Of a stretch of DNA of 9,331 bases, positions 1 through 5,921 are shown piece after piece; the stretch's first letter is position 1; each line of letters opens with the position of its first letter. The DNA is from Bifidobacteriaceae bacterium (lineage in GTDB: Bacteria > Actinomycetota > Actinomycetes > Actinomycetales > WQXJ01), in contig JAISCU010000467.1 of NCBI GenBank assembly GCA_031265345.1, positions 1 to 9,331 of the forward strand. Direction: 5' to 3'. Below the pieces are notes generated by a model. It worked only from the letters and a program-made list of their open reading frames with translations, had not been told where the DNA came from and ran no database searches. A program made the translations under genes and the position numbers.

Positions 1-541
1 CTTTGCCGGACCGGGGCGGCCCGAGGACCAGCATCGAGTCCTCGACCGACGCCCACACCGGCGTGCCGTGGGCGCGGCCGAGCAGGTATCCGACCTGCGC
101 CGGTGCGGGTTTGGCGACGGAGGGCCGAAGGGCGGCCCCGCGGCGGGTCAACGCCCGCGCGGACGCGTGGCGTTTCACGTCGTCGCGGGTGGCGGTGCCC
201 GGCGTCCTGTGCGGGTCGTTCCCGGCCCGGCGGCCGTGGCGGCGGAACGCCAGCCAGGCCCACGCGGTCGTCGCGGCGGCCGCGGCCGCGATGGCGGCGA
301 ACGCCGCCCAATAGGCGACGGGGCTCAACCCCGTCACGCCGAAAGCGGCGCCGGGGTCGCCCGGGCGGGCCAGCACGCCGGCCGCGGCGGCGAGCCCTCC
401 TGTGGGGGCGTCCTTCCCGGTCGCCCAGCACGCCGCGTCGGCAGCCGCCCGCAGCGCGAGCGCCGATAGCGCGGCGGCGCCCAGCAGGCCCAGCCCGAGG
501 TTCGCGGCCGTGTCGCCGCCGGCCGGGGCCGGGCCGTTCAC
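1..541 (-). CDS. VirD4/TraG-like T4SS coupling protein, N-terminal part (3' end outside window)
   Basis: This frame is open to the window edge and gives 180 codons. It starts at GTG 541, whose GTGA overlaps the TGA stop of the upstream 168-aa gene, so the two are translationally coupled. Two Ala-rich hydrophobic stretches (about residues 14-38 and 74-98) look like membrane helices. A basic linker follows, and then a Walker A motif, GPPRSGK, at residues 174-180 where the window ends. Two N-terminal helices followed by an ATPase domain is the layout of VirD4/TraG coupling proteins, hexameric inner-membrane ATPases that hand the relaxase-DNA complex to the secretion channel. Its place at the end of a TrbL, SCO6880-family, VirB4-like operon supports this. 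The rest of the ATPase domain cannot be seen, so another membrane-anchored FtsK/TraG-type ATPase is possible. Confidence 0.8.
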   Translation of the reverse strand, partial: MNGPAPAGGDTAANLGLGLLGAAALSALALRAAADAACWATGKDAPTGGLAAAAGVLARPGDPGAAFGVTGLSPVAYWAAFAAIAAAAAATTAWAWLAFRRHGRRAGNDPHRTPGTATRDDVKRHASARALTRRGAALRPSVAKPAPAQVGYLLGRAHGTPVWASVEDSMLVLGPPRSGK

Positions 542-1044
542 GGCGCGTCCCCTGCCCGGCGCACGGCGAGGGTCCCCGAGGCGCGCCCGAGCAGGACCAT
601 CTCGCGGCCGGCGTACCCGGCCGGCAGCCCGAAGATCGCCTGCCCGTCCGGGCCGGCCTGGGCGCAGTAGTGGGCGAAGCACACCAGCACGTCCTCGCCC
701 GGCAGGAACCCGCCGGCGCCGGCCGCCAACGGAGCCTCCCAGCCGGAGACGGCGGGGAAGGGGTCGGCCGCCTGTGTTTCCCCGGGGCCGGGCCGGCCTG
801 GAAGGTCGATGACGCCCGTCGCGCGGGTGCCGTCGGCTTCGACCACATCCACCGTGAACGGCCCGCCTAGCTGGTCGTGGAGGCGGTCCATCAACCGGCC
901 GAACGACGCCCGCGTCAACGGCGCCAGGTCCGGCGGCGGGTCGTAGGCCGCGCCGCCCAGTTGCACCTCTAGCAGGCCATCGCCGGTCACGACGACGGCT
1001 ATCCTCGGCAGCGGCGGGCGTTCTGGCTCGCAGCTCGCACTCAC
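538..1044 (-). CDS. Hypothetical protein of the T4SS operon (168 aa)
   Basis: This is a soluble acidic protein that I do not recognise as a named family. It starts at GTG 1044, set by a near-perfect Shine-Dalgarno sequence (AGGAGGTGA, 1051-1059). Its stop overlaps the start of the VirD4-like gene by four bases. No membrane helix or signal peptide is seen. The N-terminal half reads as a small alpha/beta domain with a stretch like LTRASFGRLMDRLHDQLGG. The C-terminal half ends in a segment with FLPGEDVLVCFAHYCAQAG and REMVLLGRASG. GC content and codon choice match the T4SS genes on either side. Its position between the two transfer ATPases and its coupling to the VirD4-like gene suggest an accessory role in conjugation. 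That role is inferred from context only. Confidence 0.75.
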   Translation of the reverse strand: MSASCEPERPPLPRIAVVVTGDGLLEVQLGGAAYDPPPDLAPLTRASFGRLMDRLHDQLGGPFTVDVVEADGTRATGVIDLPGRPGPGETQAADPFPAVSGWEAPLAAGAGGFLPGEDVLVCFAHYCAQAGPDGQAIFGLPAGYAGREMVLLGRASGTLAVRRAGDAP

Positions 1045-1050
1045 CGGGAC

Positions 1051-1059
1051 TCACCTCCT
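1051..1059 (-). promoter_or_regulatory. Strong ribosome binding site for the 168-aa gene
   Basis: The minus strand reads AGGAGGTGA six bases before GTG 1044, almost the full complement of the 16S rRNA 3' end. It fixes the start of the 168-aa gene. The TGA inside it is also an in-frame stop for a short GC-rich frame entering from the right, which may be a leftover of an older upstream gene end. Confidence 0.75.
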
Positions 1060-1069
1060 GGCGGCGTCT

Positions 1070-1079
1070 CCCGCTGCGG
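1070..1079 (+). repeat. 10-bp direct repeat, left copy
   Basis: CCCGCTGCGG occurs here and again at 4335-4344, in the same orientation, on the two sides of the nuclease-helicase module. It might mark insertion by site-specific or short-homology recombination. The 10-mer is GC-rich and partly self-complementary, so coincidence is a real possibility. Confidence 0.3.
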
Positions 1080-1105
1080 GTCCGAGCGCCGGGGAGTGTC
1101 TGCTC

Positions 1106-1116
1106 CCGCAAGTCCG
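1106..1116 (-). repeat. Left copy of ACTTGCGG-type inverted repeat
   Basis: CCGCAAGTCCG here is the exact reverse complement of CGGACTTGCGG at 4342-4352, so the pair brackets the nuclease-helicase module like terminal inverted repeats. No target-site duplication is seen outside them. An 11-base match would not be remarkable across the whole window, but it is at these two positions. Confidence 0.5.
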
Positions 1117-1260
1117 ATTGGGCGTCCGTGTTGTTGTTCGCGCATGAAAGGCAGGTAAGCGCGGCGGGTCCAGGCTTGCGACGTGGAGGGGGCCCGCGTC
1201 AGGCCGCGCCGCTCGGGCGTCGGGGTACCCGTGCGGCCTTGTGGGATGCTGAAACCGTGA

Positions 1261-1593
1261 GTGGACTCGAGAGACGGCCTGGTAGACCTCGCGGTGCAGG
1301 CTCTCGCGACAGAACGGCAGGACTCGGCAGGCGAGAACCAGCAGGAACCGTGGTTCCTGGCGTGTGCGGGCACAGCGATCAGCGACCGGATACCGGAGGT
1401 CATCGCCGGCGTCTCGCCGGAACGGCGCGAGTGGGATCAGAGCCCCGACGAGCACCGCTGCGACCTCGCCGACCCTGGCCTGGACCGGTACCGCGCGGAA
1501 ACCGAAGCCGACCTCTCGTGCCTTGCTACAAGGAGCGGTGCGGCGTCGCCTTCGGCAGCCGCAGACTCTGCGCTCCGCGATCCCATCGGGTAG
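1261..1593 (+). CDS. Possible small hypothetical protein upstream of the OLD nuclease (110 aa)
   Basis: The frame opens at GTG 1261, directly after an in-frame TGA, and runs to TAG at 1591-1593. The first 80 or so codons look coding: third positions are mostly G or C, and the product is acidic and helix-like, with runs such as DGLVDLAVQALATERQ and RIPEVIAGVSPERREWDQ. After about residue 88 the codons lose this bias and the product becomes Ala/Ser-rich. That suggests a frameshifted or decayed end. No good ribosome binding site precedes the start, so the gene may be leaderless or start elsewhere. It points the same way as the nuclease-helicase pair, 52 bases upstream of it. It could be a third component, a regulator or a remnant. 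No family is recognised. Confidence 0.4.
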   Translation: MDSRDGLVDLAVQALATERQDSAGENQQEPWFLACAGTAISDRIPEVIAGVSPERREWDQSPDEHRCDLADPGLDRYRAETEADLSCLATRSGAASPSAAADSALRDPIG

Positions 1594-1645
1594 GGGTCGC
1601 GCTCGCACTTCGTGATCGAGTTGTATTCAGAAGGGTGGGCGCATC

Positions 1646-3253
1646 ATGATCGCCAAGGTCGTTCTGGGGAACTTCCGCAGGTTCAAGGACGCGGTGGTCG
1701 AGTTCGACAAGGGGCTGAACATCCTGGTCGGGGACAACGAGTCCGGGAAGTCGACACTGCTCGAGGCGATCAATCTGGGACTGACCAAGCGGTGGAACGG
1801 CAGGTTCTTTGAGCAGGTGTTGTCGCACCACTTCATCACCTCGTCAGTCGCTGACGCCTATGTCGCGAAGGCGAAGGCGAAGACACGTCCACGCCCTCCC
1901 GAACTGCTGATCGAGTTGTACCTGGAGGACGGACGGTCCACTGCGCGCCTCAAGGGCAAGAACAACTCTCTCGGGGAGAACACCCCCGGCTACAGGCTCA
2001 GAGCCGCGCTGGACCCGGACTTCGAAGACGAGTACGAGAGCTTCCTCTCGGAGCCCACAGAAGTGAAGACGGTGCCGACCGAATACTTCAGGGTCGACTG
2101 GACCGACTTCTCCGGACAACCGGTCAGCGCACGGGCGCAACTTGTTAAGGCTTCCCTGATCGACGCTTCCCGCATCCGCCTGCAGAGCGGGGCGGACCAC
2201 CACCTGCGGCAGATAATCGCTGGGACGCTCGACACCAAGAGCCGCGCGCAGCTCGCCCGGAGCTACCGCCTGCACCAAGAGCACTTCACAGAAGACGCGG
2301 CGATCGTTGCGATCAACAAGTCATTGGCAGCCAGGGGCGACGGGATCACGGATAAAGACTTCACCTTTGAGATCGACACATCGGGAGCGAACGGTTGGGA
2401 ATCGGCCGTCTCCCCCCACCTGGATCGGCTGCCGTTCCACTTCTCGGGCTCCGGAGAACAGAACCGCCTCAAGATCCTTCTTGCCCTATCCCGCCGGGTC
2501 GATGAATCTCATGTGGTCCTGATCGAGGAACCAGAGAACCATCTGTCGTTCTCGAATCTGAACAACCTGATCGAGCGGATCTCCAGCCAGAGCGACGGGC
2601 GTCAGGTCATCATCGCGACCCATAGCTCCTTCGTGGTCAACAAACTCGGCCTCGGCCAGGTCAGGTTGCTAGGTGACTCGGGAGCGAGCCCGTTGACCGC
2701 TTTGCCGTCGGACACGCAGGATTACTTCAGGAAGCTCGCCGGCCATGACACATTGCGGCTCGTTCTGGCCCGGAGAGTCGTCCTGGTGGAGGGGCCCAGC
2801 GACGAGTTGCTGTTCCAACGGGCTTATTTCGACAAGCATGGCAAGCGTCCGATAGAGGACGGCGTCGACGTCATCAGCGTGCGTGGCTTGTCCGCGAAGA
2901 GGTTCCTCGATCTTGCGATTCCGCTCAAACGGAGAGTGGTCGTGCTCGCGGACAACGACGGCGACCATGCCGCCAAGGTCGACAAGCGGTACGCGGACTA
3001 TGCGGAACACGGGTTCATCACGATTGCCCGAAGCGAAGATGACGCCAAAAGCACTTTGGAGCCGCAGATGCTGTCTGCCAACGGATTGGCGGCCGTCAAC
3101 AAGATCCTCGGCCGCAAGGACGCATCAGAAGCCGAGGCACTCGCCTACATGACCGACCACAAGACGGATGTGGCGCTTCGGTTCCACGACACCGACCAGC
3201 GGGTCGCCTGGCCCCCGTACATCGAGGAAGCAATCAATGCCCTCGACCAATGA
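1646..3253 (+). CDS. OLD-family ATP-dependent nuclease with TOPRIM domain (GajA-like)
   Basis: This 535-aa protein has an N-terminal ABC/SMC-type ATPase and a C-terminal TOPRIM domain. Visible motifs in order are Walker A GDNESGKST (29-37), a signature-like FSGSGEQNRLKI (267-278), Walker B VVLIEEPENHL (290-300), an H-loop ATHSS (324-328), the TOPRIM glutamate in VLVEGPSD (379-386), the acidic cluster DNDGD (436-440) and SEDDAKST (463-470). The residues expected to bind nucleotide and metal are all present. OLD nucleases cut DNA. Those encoded next to a UvrD-like helicase include GajA of Gabija, which nicks DNA when nucleotide pools fall during phage infection. The start is ATG 1646, with a purine-rich AGAAGGG about ten bases upstream. 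The gene is near 50% GC in places and opposes the transfer operon, so it is probably acquired cargo. At 535 aa it is slightly shorter than the roughly 580-aa GajA. Confidence 0.88.
   Translation: MIAKVVLGNFRRFKDAVVEFDKGLNILVGDNESGKSTLLEAINLGLTKRWNGRFFEQVLSHHFITSSVADAYVAKAKAKTRPRPPELLIELYLEDGRSTARLKGKNNSLGENTPGYRLRAALDPDFEDEYESFLSEPTEVKTVPTEYFRVDWTDFSGQPVSARAQLVKASLIDASRIRLQSGADHHLRQIIAGTLDTKSRAQLARSYRLHQEHFTEDAAIVAINKSLAARGDGITDKDFTFEIDTSGANGWESAVSPHLDRLPFHFSGSGEQNRLKILLALSRRVDESHVVLIEEPENHLSFSNLNNLIERISSQSDGRQVIIATHSSFVVNKLGLGQVRLLGDSGASPLTALPSDTQDYFRKLAGHDTLRLVLARRVVLVEGPSDELLFQRAYFDKHGKRPIEDGVDVISVRGLSAKRFLDLAIPLKRRVVVLADNDGDHAAKVDKRYADYAEHGFITIARSEDDAKSTLEPQMLSANGLAAVNKILGRKDASEAEALAYMTDHKTDVALRFHDTDQRVAWPPYIEEAINALDQ
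3224..3230 (+). promoter_or_regulatory. Ribosome binding site inside the nuclease gene
   Basis: GAGGAAG lies six bases before ATG 3237, within the last codons of the OLD nuclease gene. It selects ATG 3237 over the upstream in-frame start at 3168, which has no such site. It also implies that the two proteins are translated in a coupled way. Confidence 0.7.
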
Positions 3254-4328
3254 GGCCGTGATAGCCGCCGCCGGCTCAGGCAAGACCAAACGGCTCATAG
3301 ACGAGGCAGTCGCAGACCCCGCCGCCCGTGTGCTCATCACCACCTACACCCGCGAGAACCTTCGCGAGATAGAAGCCCGCCTGTGGCGGGATCGGCGAGC
3401 AGTCCGCTGCGACGTGACCGCGATGACCTGGTTCGAGTTCCTGCTCCGGGAATGCGTGAAACCGTACCAGTGCCACAGGACGGGGATCCTTACCATCCGA
3501 GCGATCAACTTTGACGCCAAGCCTCCGCGTTATGCCAGAGAGACCCAATTCCATCAGTACTACGTCGACCGAGTTGGCAACGTGTACAGCGACCGAGTCT
3601 CCGCCCTTGCCTGCAATCTTGACGATCTTTCGCACGGCGCGGTGGTCGCCAGGATAGCCGAGTGCTACGACATTATCCTCATTGATGAAATGCAGGACCT
3701 GGCGGGCTGGGATCTCAACCTCGTTGAACGCCTGATGAAATCCTGCGCGCGCGTAGTGGCGGTGTGCGACCCCAGGCAGGCCGTATACGTCACCAACTAT
3801 TCGTCCAAGAACCGAAGTGCTCGCGGTTCGGAGGTTGTGACCTGGATTGAGAAGCGGCGGAAAGCGGGCGTGCTGACGGTCACCGAACAGAGCGAGAGCT
3901 TCCGCTGCAATCAGATGATCTGCGACTACGCCGATGCGCTTTACCCCGGCTTGCCCTCCACAACGAGCCGCAACACCGCGACCGTGGATTGGATGGGGGT
4001 TCACCTGGTTCACGTTGATGATATTGACCAGTATCGGGATGCCACCAGAGCGCAGGAATTGCGATGGGACCGCAGGAGCAGGTTCGCGTCGCCCGATGCC
4101 AAGAACATGGGCGAAGTCAAGGGAGCGGCCTACGACAGAGTCTTGATCCTGCCCACGGGAACCATAATTGAGCATCTTGAGACTGGCGTCGATCTCAAAC
4201 CAGTGACGCGCGCCAAGCTCTACGTTGCGGTGACAAGGGCGCGCCACAGCGTCGGGATCGTGACCACCTCACGAACAACCAAGTCGAGCCTCCCGTTCTG
4301 GGCGCCAGCGCGCCGCGAACGGGATTGA
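3237..4328 (+). CDS. Compact UvrD/Rep-like SF1 helicase (GajB-like)
   Basis: This 363-aa protein overlaps the nuclease gene by 17 bases. SF1 motifs are visible: Walker A AAAGSGKT (10-17), Ia near LITTYTREN (33-41), II IDEMQD (149-154), III CDPRQA (177-182), IV-like SFRCN (221-225), a V-like stretch MGEVKGAAYDRV (291-302) and VI KLYVAVTRAR (327-336). This is a complete ATPase core, but the protein is much shorter than UvrD (about 720 aa) and shorter than Bacillus GajB (about 490 aa), so little 1B/2B insertion can be present. The motif V region is also unusual, with VKGAAYD where SKGLEFD is common. With the OLD nuclease it forms a Gabija-type pair, in which the helicase-like subunit is thought to respond to nucleic acid produced during infection and to activate the nuclease. 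Another OLD-UvrD defence subtype is possible. Confidence 0.85.
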   Translation: MPSTNEAVIAAAGSGKTKRLIDEAVADPAARVLITTYTRENLREIEARLWRDRRAVRCDVTAMTWFEFLLRECVKPYQCHRTGILTIRAINFDAKPPRYARETQFHQYYVDRVGNVYSDRVSALACNLDDLSHGAVVARIAECYDIILIDEMQDLAGWDLNLVERLMKSCARVVAVCDPRQAVYVTNYSSKNRSARGSEVVTWIEKRRKAGVLTVTEQSESFRCNQMICDYADALYPGLPSTTSRNTATVDWMGVHLVHVDDIDQYRDATRAQELRWDRRSRFASPDAKNMGEVKGAAYDRVLILPTGTIIEHLETGVDLKPVTRAKLYVAVTRARHSVGIVTTSRTTKSSLPFWAPARRERD

Positions 4329-4334
4329 CCGATC

Positions 4335-4344
4335 CCCGCTGCGG
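4335..4344 (+). repeat. 10-bp direct repeat, right copy
   Basis: This second copy of CCCGCTGCGG lies between the helicase stop (4328) and the VirB4-like stop (4355), and it overlaps the right inverted repeat by three bases. If recombination between the two copies removed the module, the VirB4-like gene would end a short distance before the ribosome binding site of the 168-aa gene, which would be a normal operon junction. Confidence 0.3.
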
Positions 4345-4428
4345 ACTTGCGGTTTCAGCTACTCTCAAACCCACCGTCGGACCCGCAAGTTCCCGCGCTA
4401 TCGGGCTTCAGAAATGCTGAACTTGCGG
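4342..4428. repeat. Three alternating ACTTGCGG repeats at 38-bp spacing
   Basis: Copies start at 4345 (plus, ACTTGCGG), 4383 (minus, CCGCAAGT) and 4421 (plus, ACTTGCGG), so successive centres are exactly 38 bp apart. The last two extend to a perfect 10-bp inverted pair, CCGCAAGTTC (4383-4392) and GAACTTGCGG (4419-4428), with 26 bases between. A nested TTCAG/CTGAA pair (4407-4411, 4417-4421) also lies there. They fall in and just past the 3' end of the VirB4-like gene. They could be transposon-end or recombinase binding sites, a regulator array, or a transcript hairpin between the convergent genes. There is no T-run typical of an intrinsic terminator. Confidence 0.6.
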
Positions 4429-5908
4429 AGATCCCGGTCATCCTGGCGGTGGTGTCGAACAGCGTCGCCTCGTCGGGGTGGAGCTGGTGTTGAACCAGGT
4501 AGGAGGCGTCTTTGATGCGCCAAAGGCCCCTGCCGGTCTCGAGGCGGGACAGCAGGGCGGCCTCGGGTCCGGTCAGCGCCAAGGTCCTCGCGGTCACCTC
4601 GGTCTGGTCGGACTCCTGCCGGTAGACGATCCTGGTCTCCGCGTTCGCCAACAGCGACGACGCGAGGGCGCGCAGGGCGGTGCCCTGGTCGCCGACGTTG
4701 TCCAGGTCGGTCAGCTTGTGGAAGATCAGCATGTTCGCGATCCCGTAGGCGCGGGCGAGCCGCCATTGGGCGTCCATGCGGCGCAGCAGGGCCGGGTGGG
4801 ACATCAGCCGCCACGCCTCGTCGTACACCACCCACCGCTGGCCGCCGGCCGGGTCGGACAGGGCGGCCTCCATCCAGGCCGACGAGCAGGTCATCAGAAC
4901 CGAGATGAGCGTGGAGTTCTCGGCGACCGCGGACAGGTCCAGCGACACCATCGGCAGCGACGGGTCGAACCTGACCGTCGACGGCCCGTCGAACAGCCCG
5001 GCCAGGTCCCCGGCGACGAGGCGCCTGAGCGCGTGCCCGACCTGGCGCCCGTCCTCCGCCAGCCGGTCGTCCCCGTCGTCGCGCGGGTCGGGGGCGAGCA
5101 CCCGGTCGACCACCATCGGCAGGACCGGGACCGGGCTGGACGCCACCGCCGCCGCGAGGGCCACGTCGATGGCGGTGTGCTCCAGCGGCGCCAGCGCCCT
5201 GTCGAGGACGGTCTCCGCCAGCGCGCCGATCAGGTCGCGGCGCCGGGCCGCCAGCTTGACCGCCCACTCCGAATCGGACAGGCCGGACTGCCGGTGGCCC
5301 TCGTCCAACGGGTTGAGCCGGTTCGCGGACCCGTGCCCGAGCTGGATGGCCCTGCCGCCGACCGCCTCGGCGACGGCGGTGTGCTCGCCTTTCGGGTCGC
5401 CCGGCACATACACCCTGCGGCCGAACGGGATCGACCGGGTGTACAGCGATTTCGCGAGCGAGGACTTCCCGGAGCCGACGATCCCGGCCAGCACGATGTT
5501 AGGGGCGGTTATCCTCCCCTCCTGGTACAGCACCCACGGGTCGTAGACGAAGCTCGCGCCGCCGTACAGGTTCGAGCCGACGAACACCCCCCTCGAGCCG
5601 AGGCTCCCCTCCGTCAAGAACGGGTACGCGCCGGCCACGGTCGCGGTCGTGTCCTGGTGTTTCGGGAGCCGGACCCTGCCCGACTGGCGCAGCTGCCACC
5701 TGCCCGGCTCGCCCGCCCTCGGCAGGAACCCGGCCGTGGTGGCCTCCGCCCTGGCGGCGCGGGCCGCCGCGCGGGCCTGGCCGGCCCGCTCGCGCCGGTC
5801 GGCGGCGACCAGCGCCGCAGCGGCCCGCGCCCGGCCGCGCCGCTCCTTGCGGGACAGGCGGGCCGGGGTGACCAGGTCGGAGGCGTGGAACAACTCAGAC
5901 GCAGGCAT
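4355..5908 (-). CDS. VirB4-like T4SS ATPase (actinobacterial type)
   Basis: From ATG 5908 this gives 517 aa. An Arg/Ala-rich basic N-terminus (about 17-55) is followed by a segment with AYPFLTEGSLGSRGVFVG, Walker A GIVGSGKS (142-149), VYVPGDPKGE (166-175), Walker B VVYDEAW (360-366) and IFHKLTDLDNVGDQG (395-409). The VirB4/TrbE ATPase family powers assembly of the conjugation channel and substrate transfer at the inner membrane. Here the N-terminal VirB4 domain is absent, as usual when an SCO6880-family protein is encoded next door. The start is uncertain. ATG 5908 has no ribosome binding site, while ATG 5968 has AAGGGGA ten bases upstream but would add residues of different codon use and overlap the divergent gene at 5922. 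About 24 C-terminal residues after TTARMTG run through the repeat cluster and may be a replaced tail. Confidence 0.85.
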   Translation of the reverse strand: MPASELFHASDLVTPARLSRKERRGRARAAAALVAADRRERAGQARAAARAARAEATTAGFLPRAGEPGRWQLRQSGRVRLPKHQDTTATVAGAYPFLTEGSLGSRGVFVGSNLYGGASFVYDPWVLYQEGRITAPNIVLAGIVGSGKSSLAKSLYTRSIPFGRRVYVPGDPKGEHTAVAEAVGGRAIQLGHGSANRLNPLDEGHRQSGLSDSEWAVKLAARRRDLIGALAETVLDRALAPLEHTAIDVALAAAVASSPVPVLPMVVDRVLAPDPRDDGDDRLAEDGRQVGHALRRLVAGDLAGLFDGPSTVRFDPSLPMVSLDLSAVAENSTLISVLMTCSSAWMEAALSDPAGGQRWVVYDEAWRLMSHPALLRRMDAQWRLARAYGIANMLIFHKLTDLDNVGDQGTALRALASSLLANAETRIVYRQESDQTEVTARTLALTGPEAALLSRLETGRGLWRIKDASYLVQHQLHPDEATLFDTTARMTGISASSAFLKPDSAGTCGSDGGFESS

Positions 5909-5921
5909 GTGACACAGGTGC

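Larger units (their letters stand above)
1045..1260. other. Left junction of cargo 1, no gene seen
   Basis: This 216-base gap separates the GTG start of the minus-strand 168-aa gene from the first plus-strand ORF. It holds the ribosome binding site of the minus gene, one copy of a 10-bp direct repeat (1070-1079) and the left copy of the ACTTGCGG-type repeat (1106-1116). From about 1045 to 1105 the base use resembles the transfer operon, and after that it is less GC-rich. A promoter for cargo 1 should lie here or in 1594-1645, but I see no convincing -35/-10 pair. Confidence 0.5.
1105..4352 (+). mobile_element. Cargo 1: OLD nuclease-helicase defence module inserted in the T4SS operon
   Basis: The block is antisense to the surrounding transfer operon and lower in GC (30 of 60 bases in 2521-2580, against 51 of 60 in 8881-8940). 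It separates the VirB4-like gene from the 168-aa gene. Matching inverted 11-mers lie at its two ends: CCGCAAGTCCG at 1106-1116 and CGGACTTGCGG at 4342-4352. No transposase or recombinase is present, so if it moves it does so with outside help. The exact ends are uncertain, because a 10-bp direct repeat at 1070-1079 and 4335-4344 offers a second pair of boundaries. Confidence 0.55.

Noticed and set aside
103..870. 255-aa plus-strand open frame at the left end
   Set aside because: The product is almost entirely Arg, Pro and Gly, and is antisense to the VirD4-like and 168-aa genes.
1521..1533. Small hairpin CCTTG-CTA-CAAGG followed by AAGGAG
   Set aside because: A 5-bp stem is weak, and the GTG after AAGGAG opens only a 25-codon frame with no coding signal.
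1128..1649. 173-aa plus-strand and 185-aa minus-strand open frames in the left junction
   Set aside because: Arg-rich products without motifs. The frame starting at 1261 has better third-position bias.
3276..4247. 323-aa minus-strand open frame opposite the helicase
   Set aside because: It is antisense to a gene with all SF1 motifs, has no motifs of its own and no ribosome binding site.
4329..4354. Intrinsic terminator between the convergent helicase and VirB4-like genes
   Set aside because: Short GC hairpins can form, but no T-run follows on either strand. The inverted repeats there are recorded as repeats instead.
4383..4428. Integron attC-like site
   Set aside because: The inverted pair resembles a folded recombination site, but the GTTRRRY/RYYYAAC core sequences and an integrase are missing.
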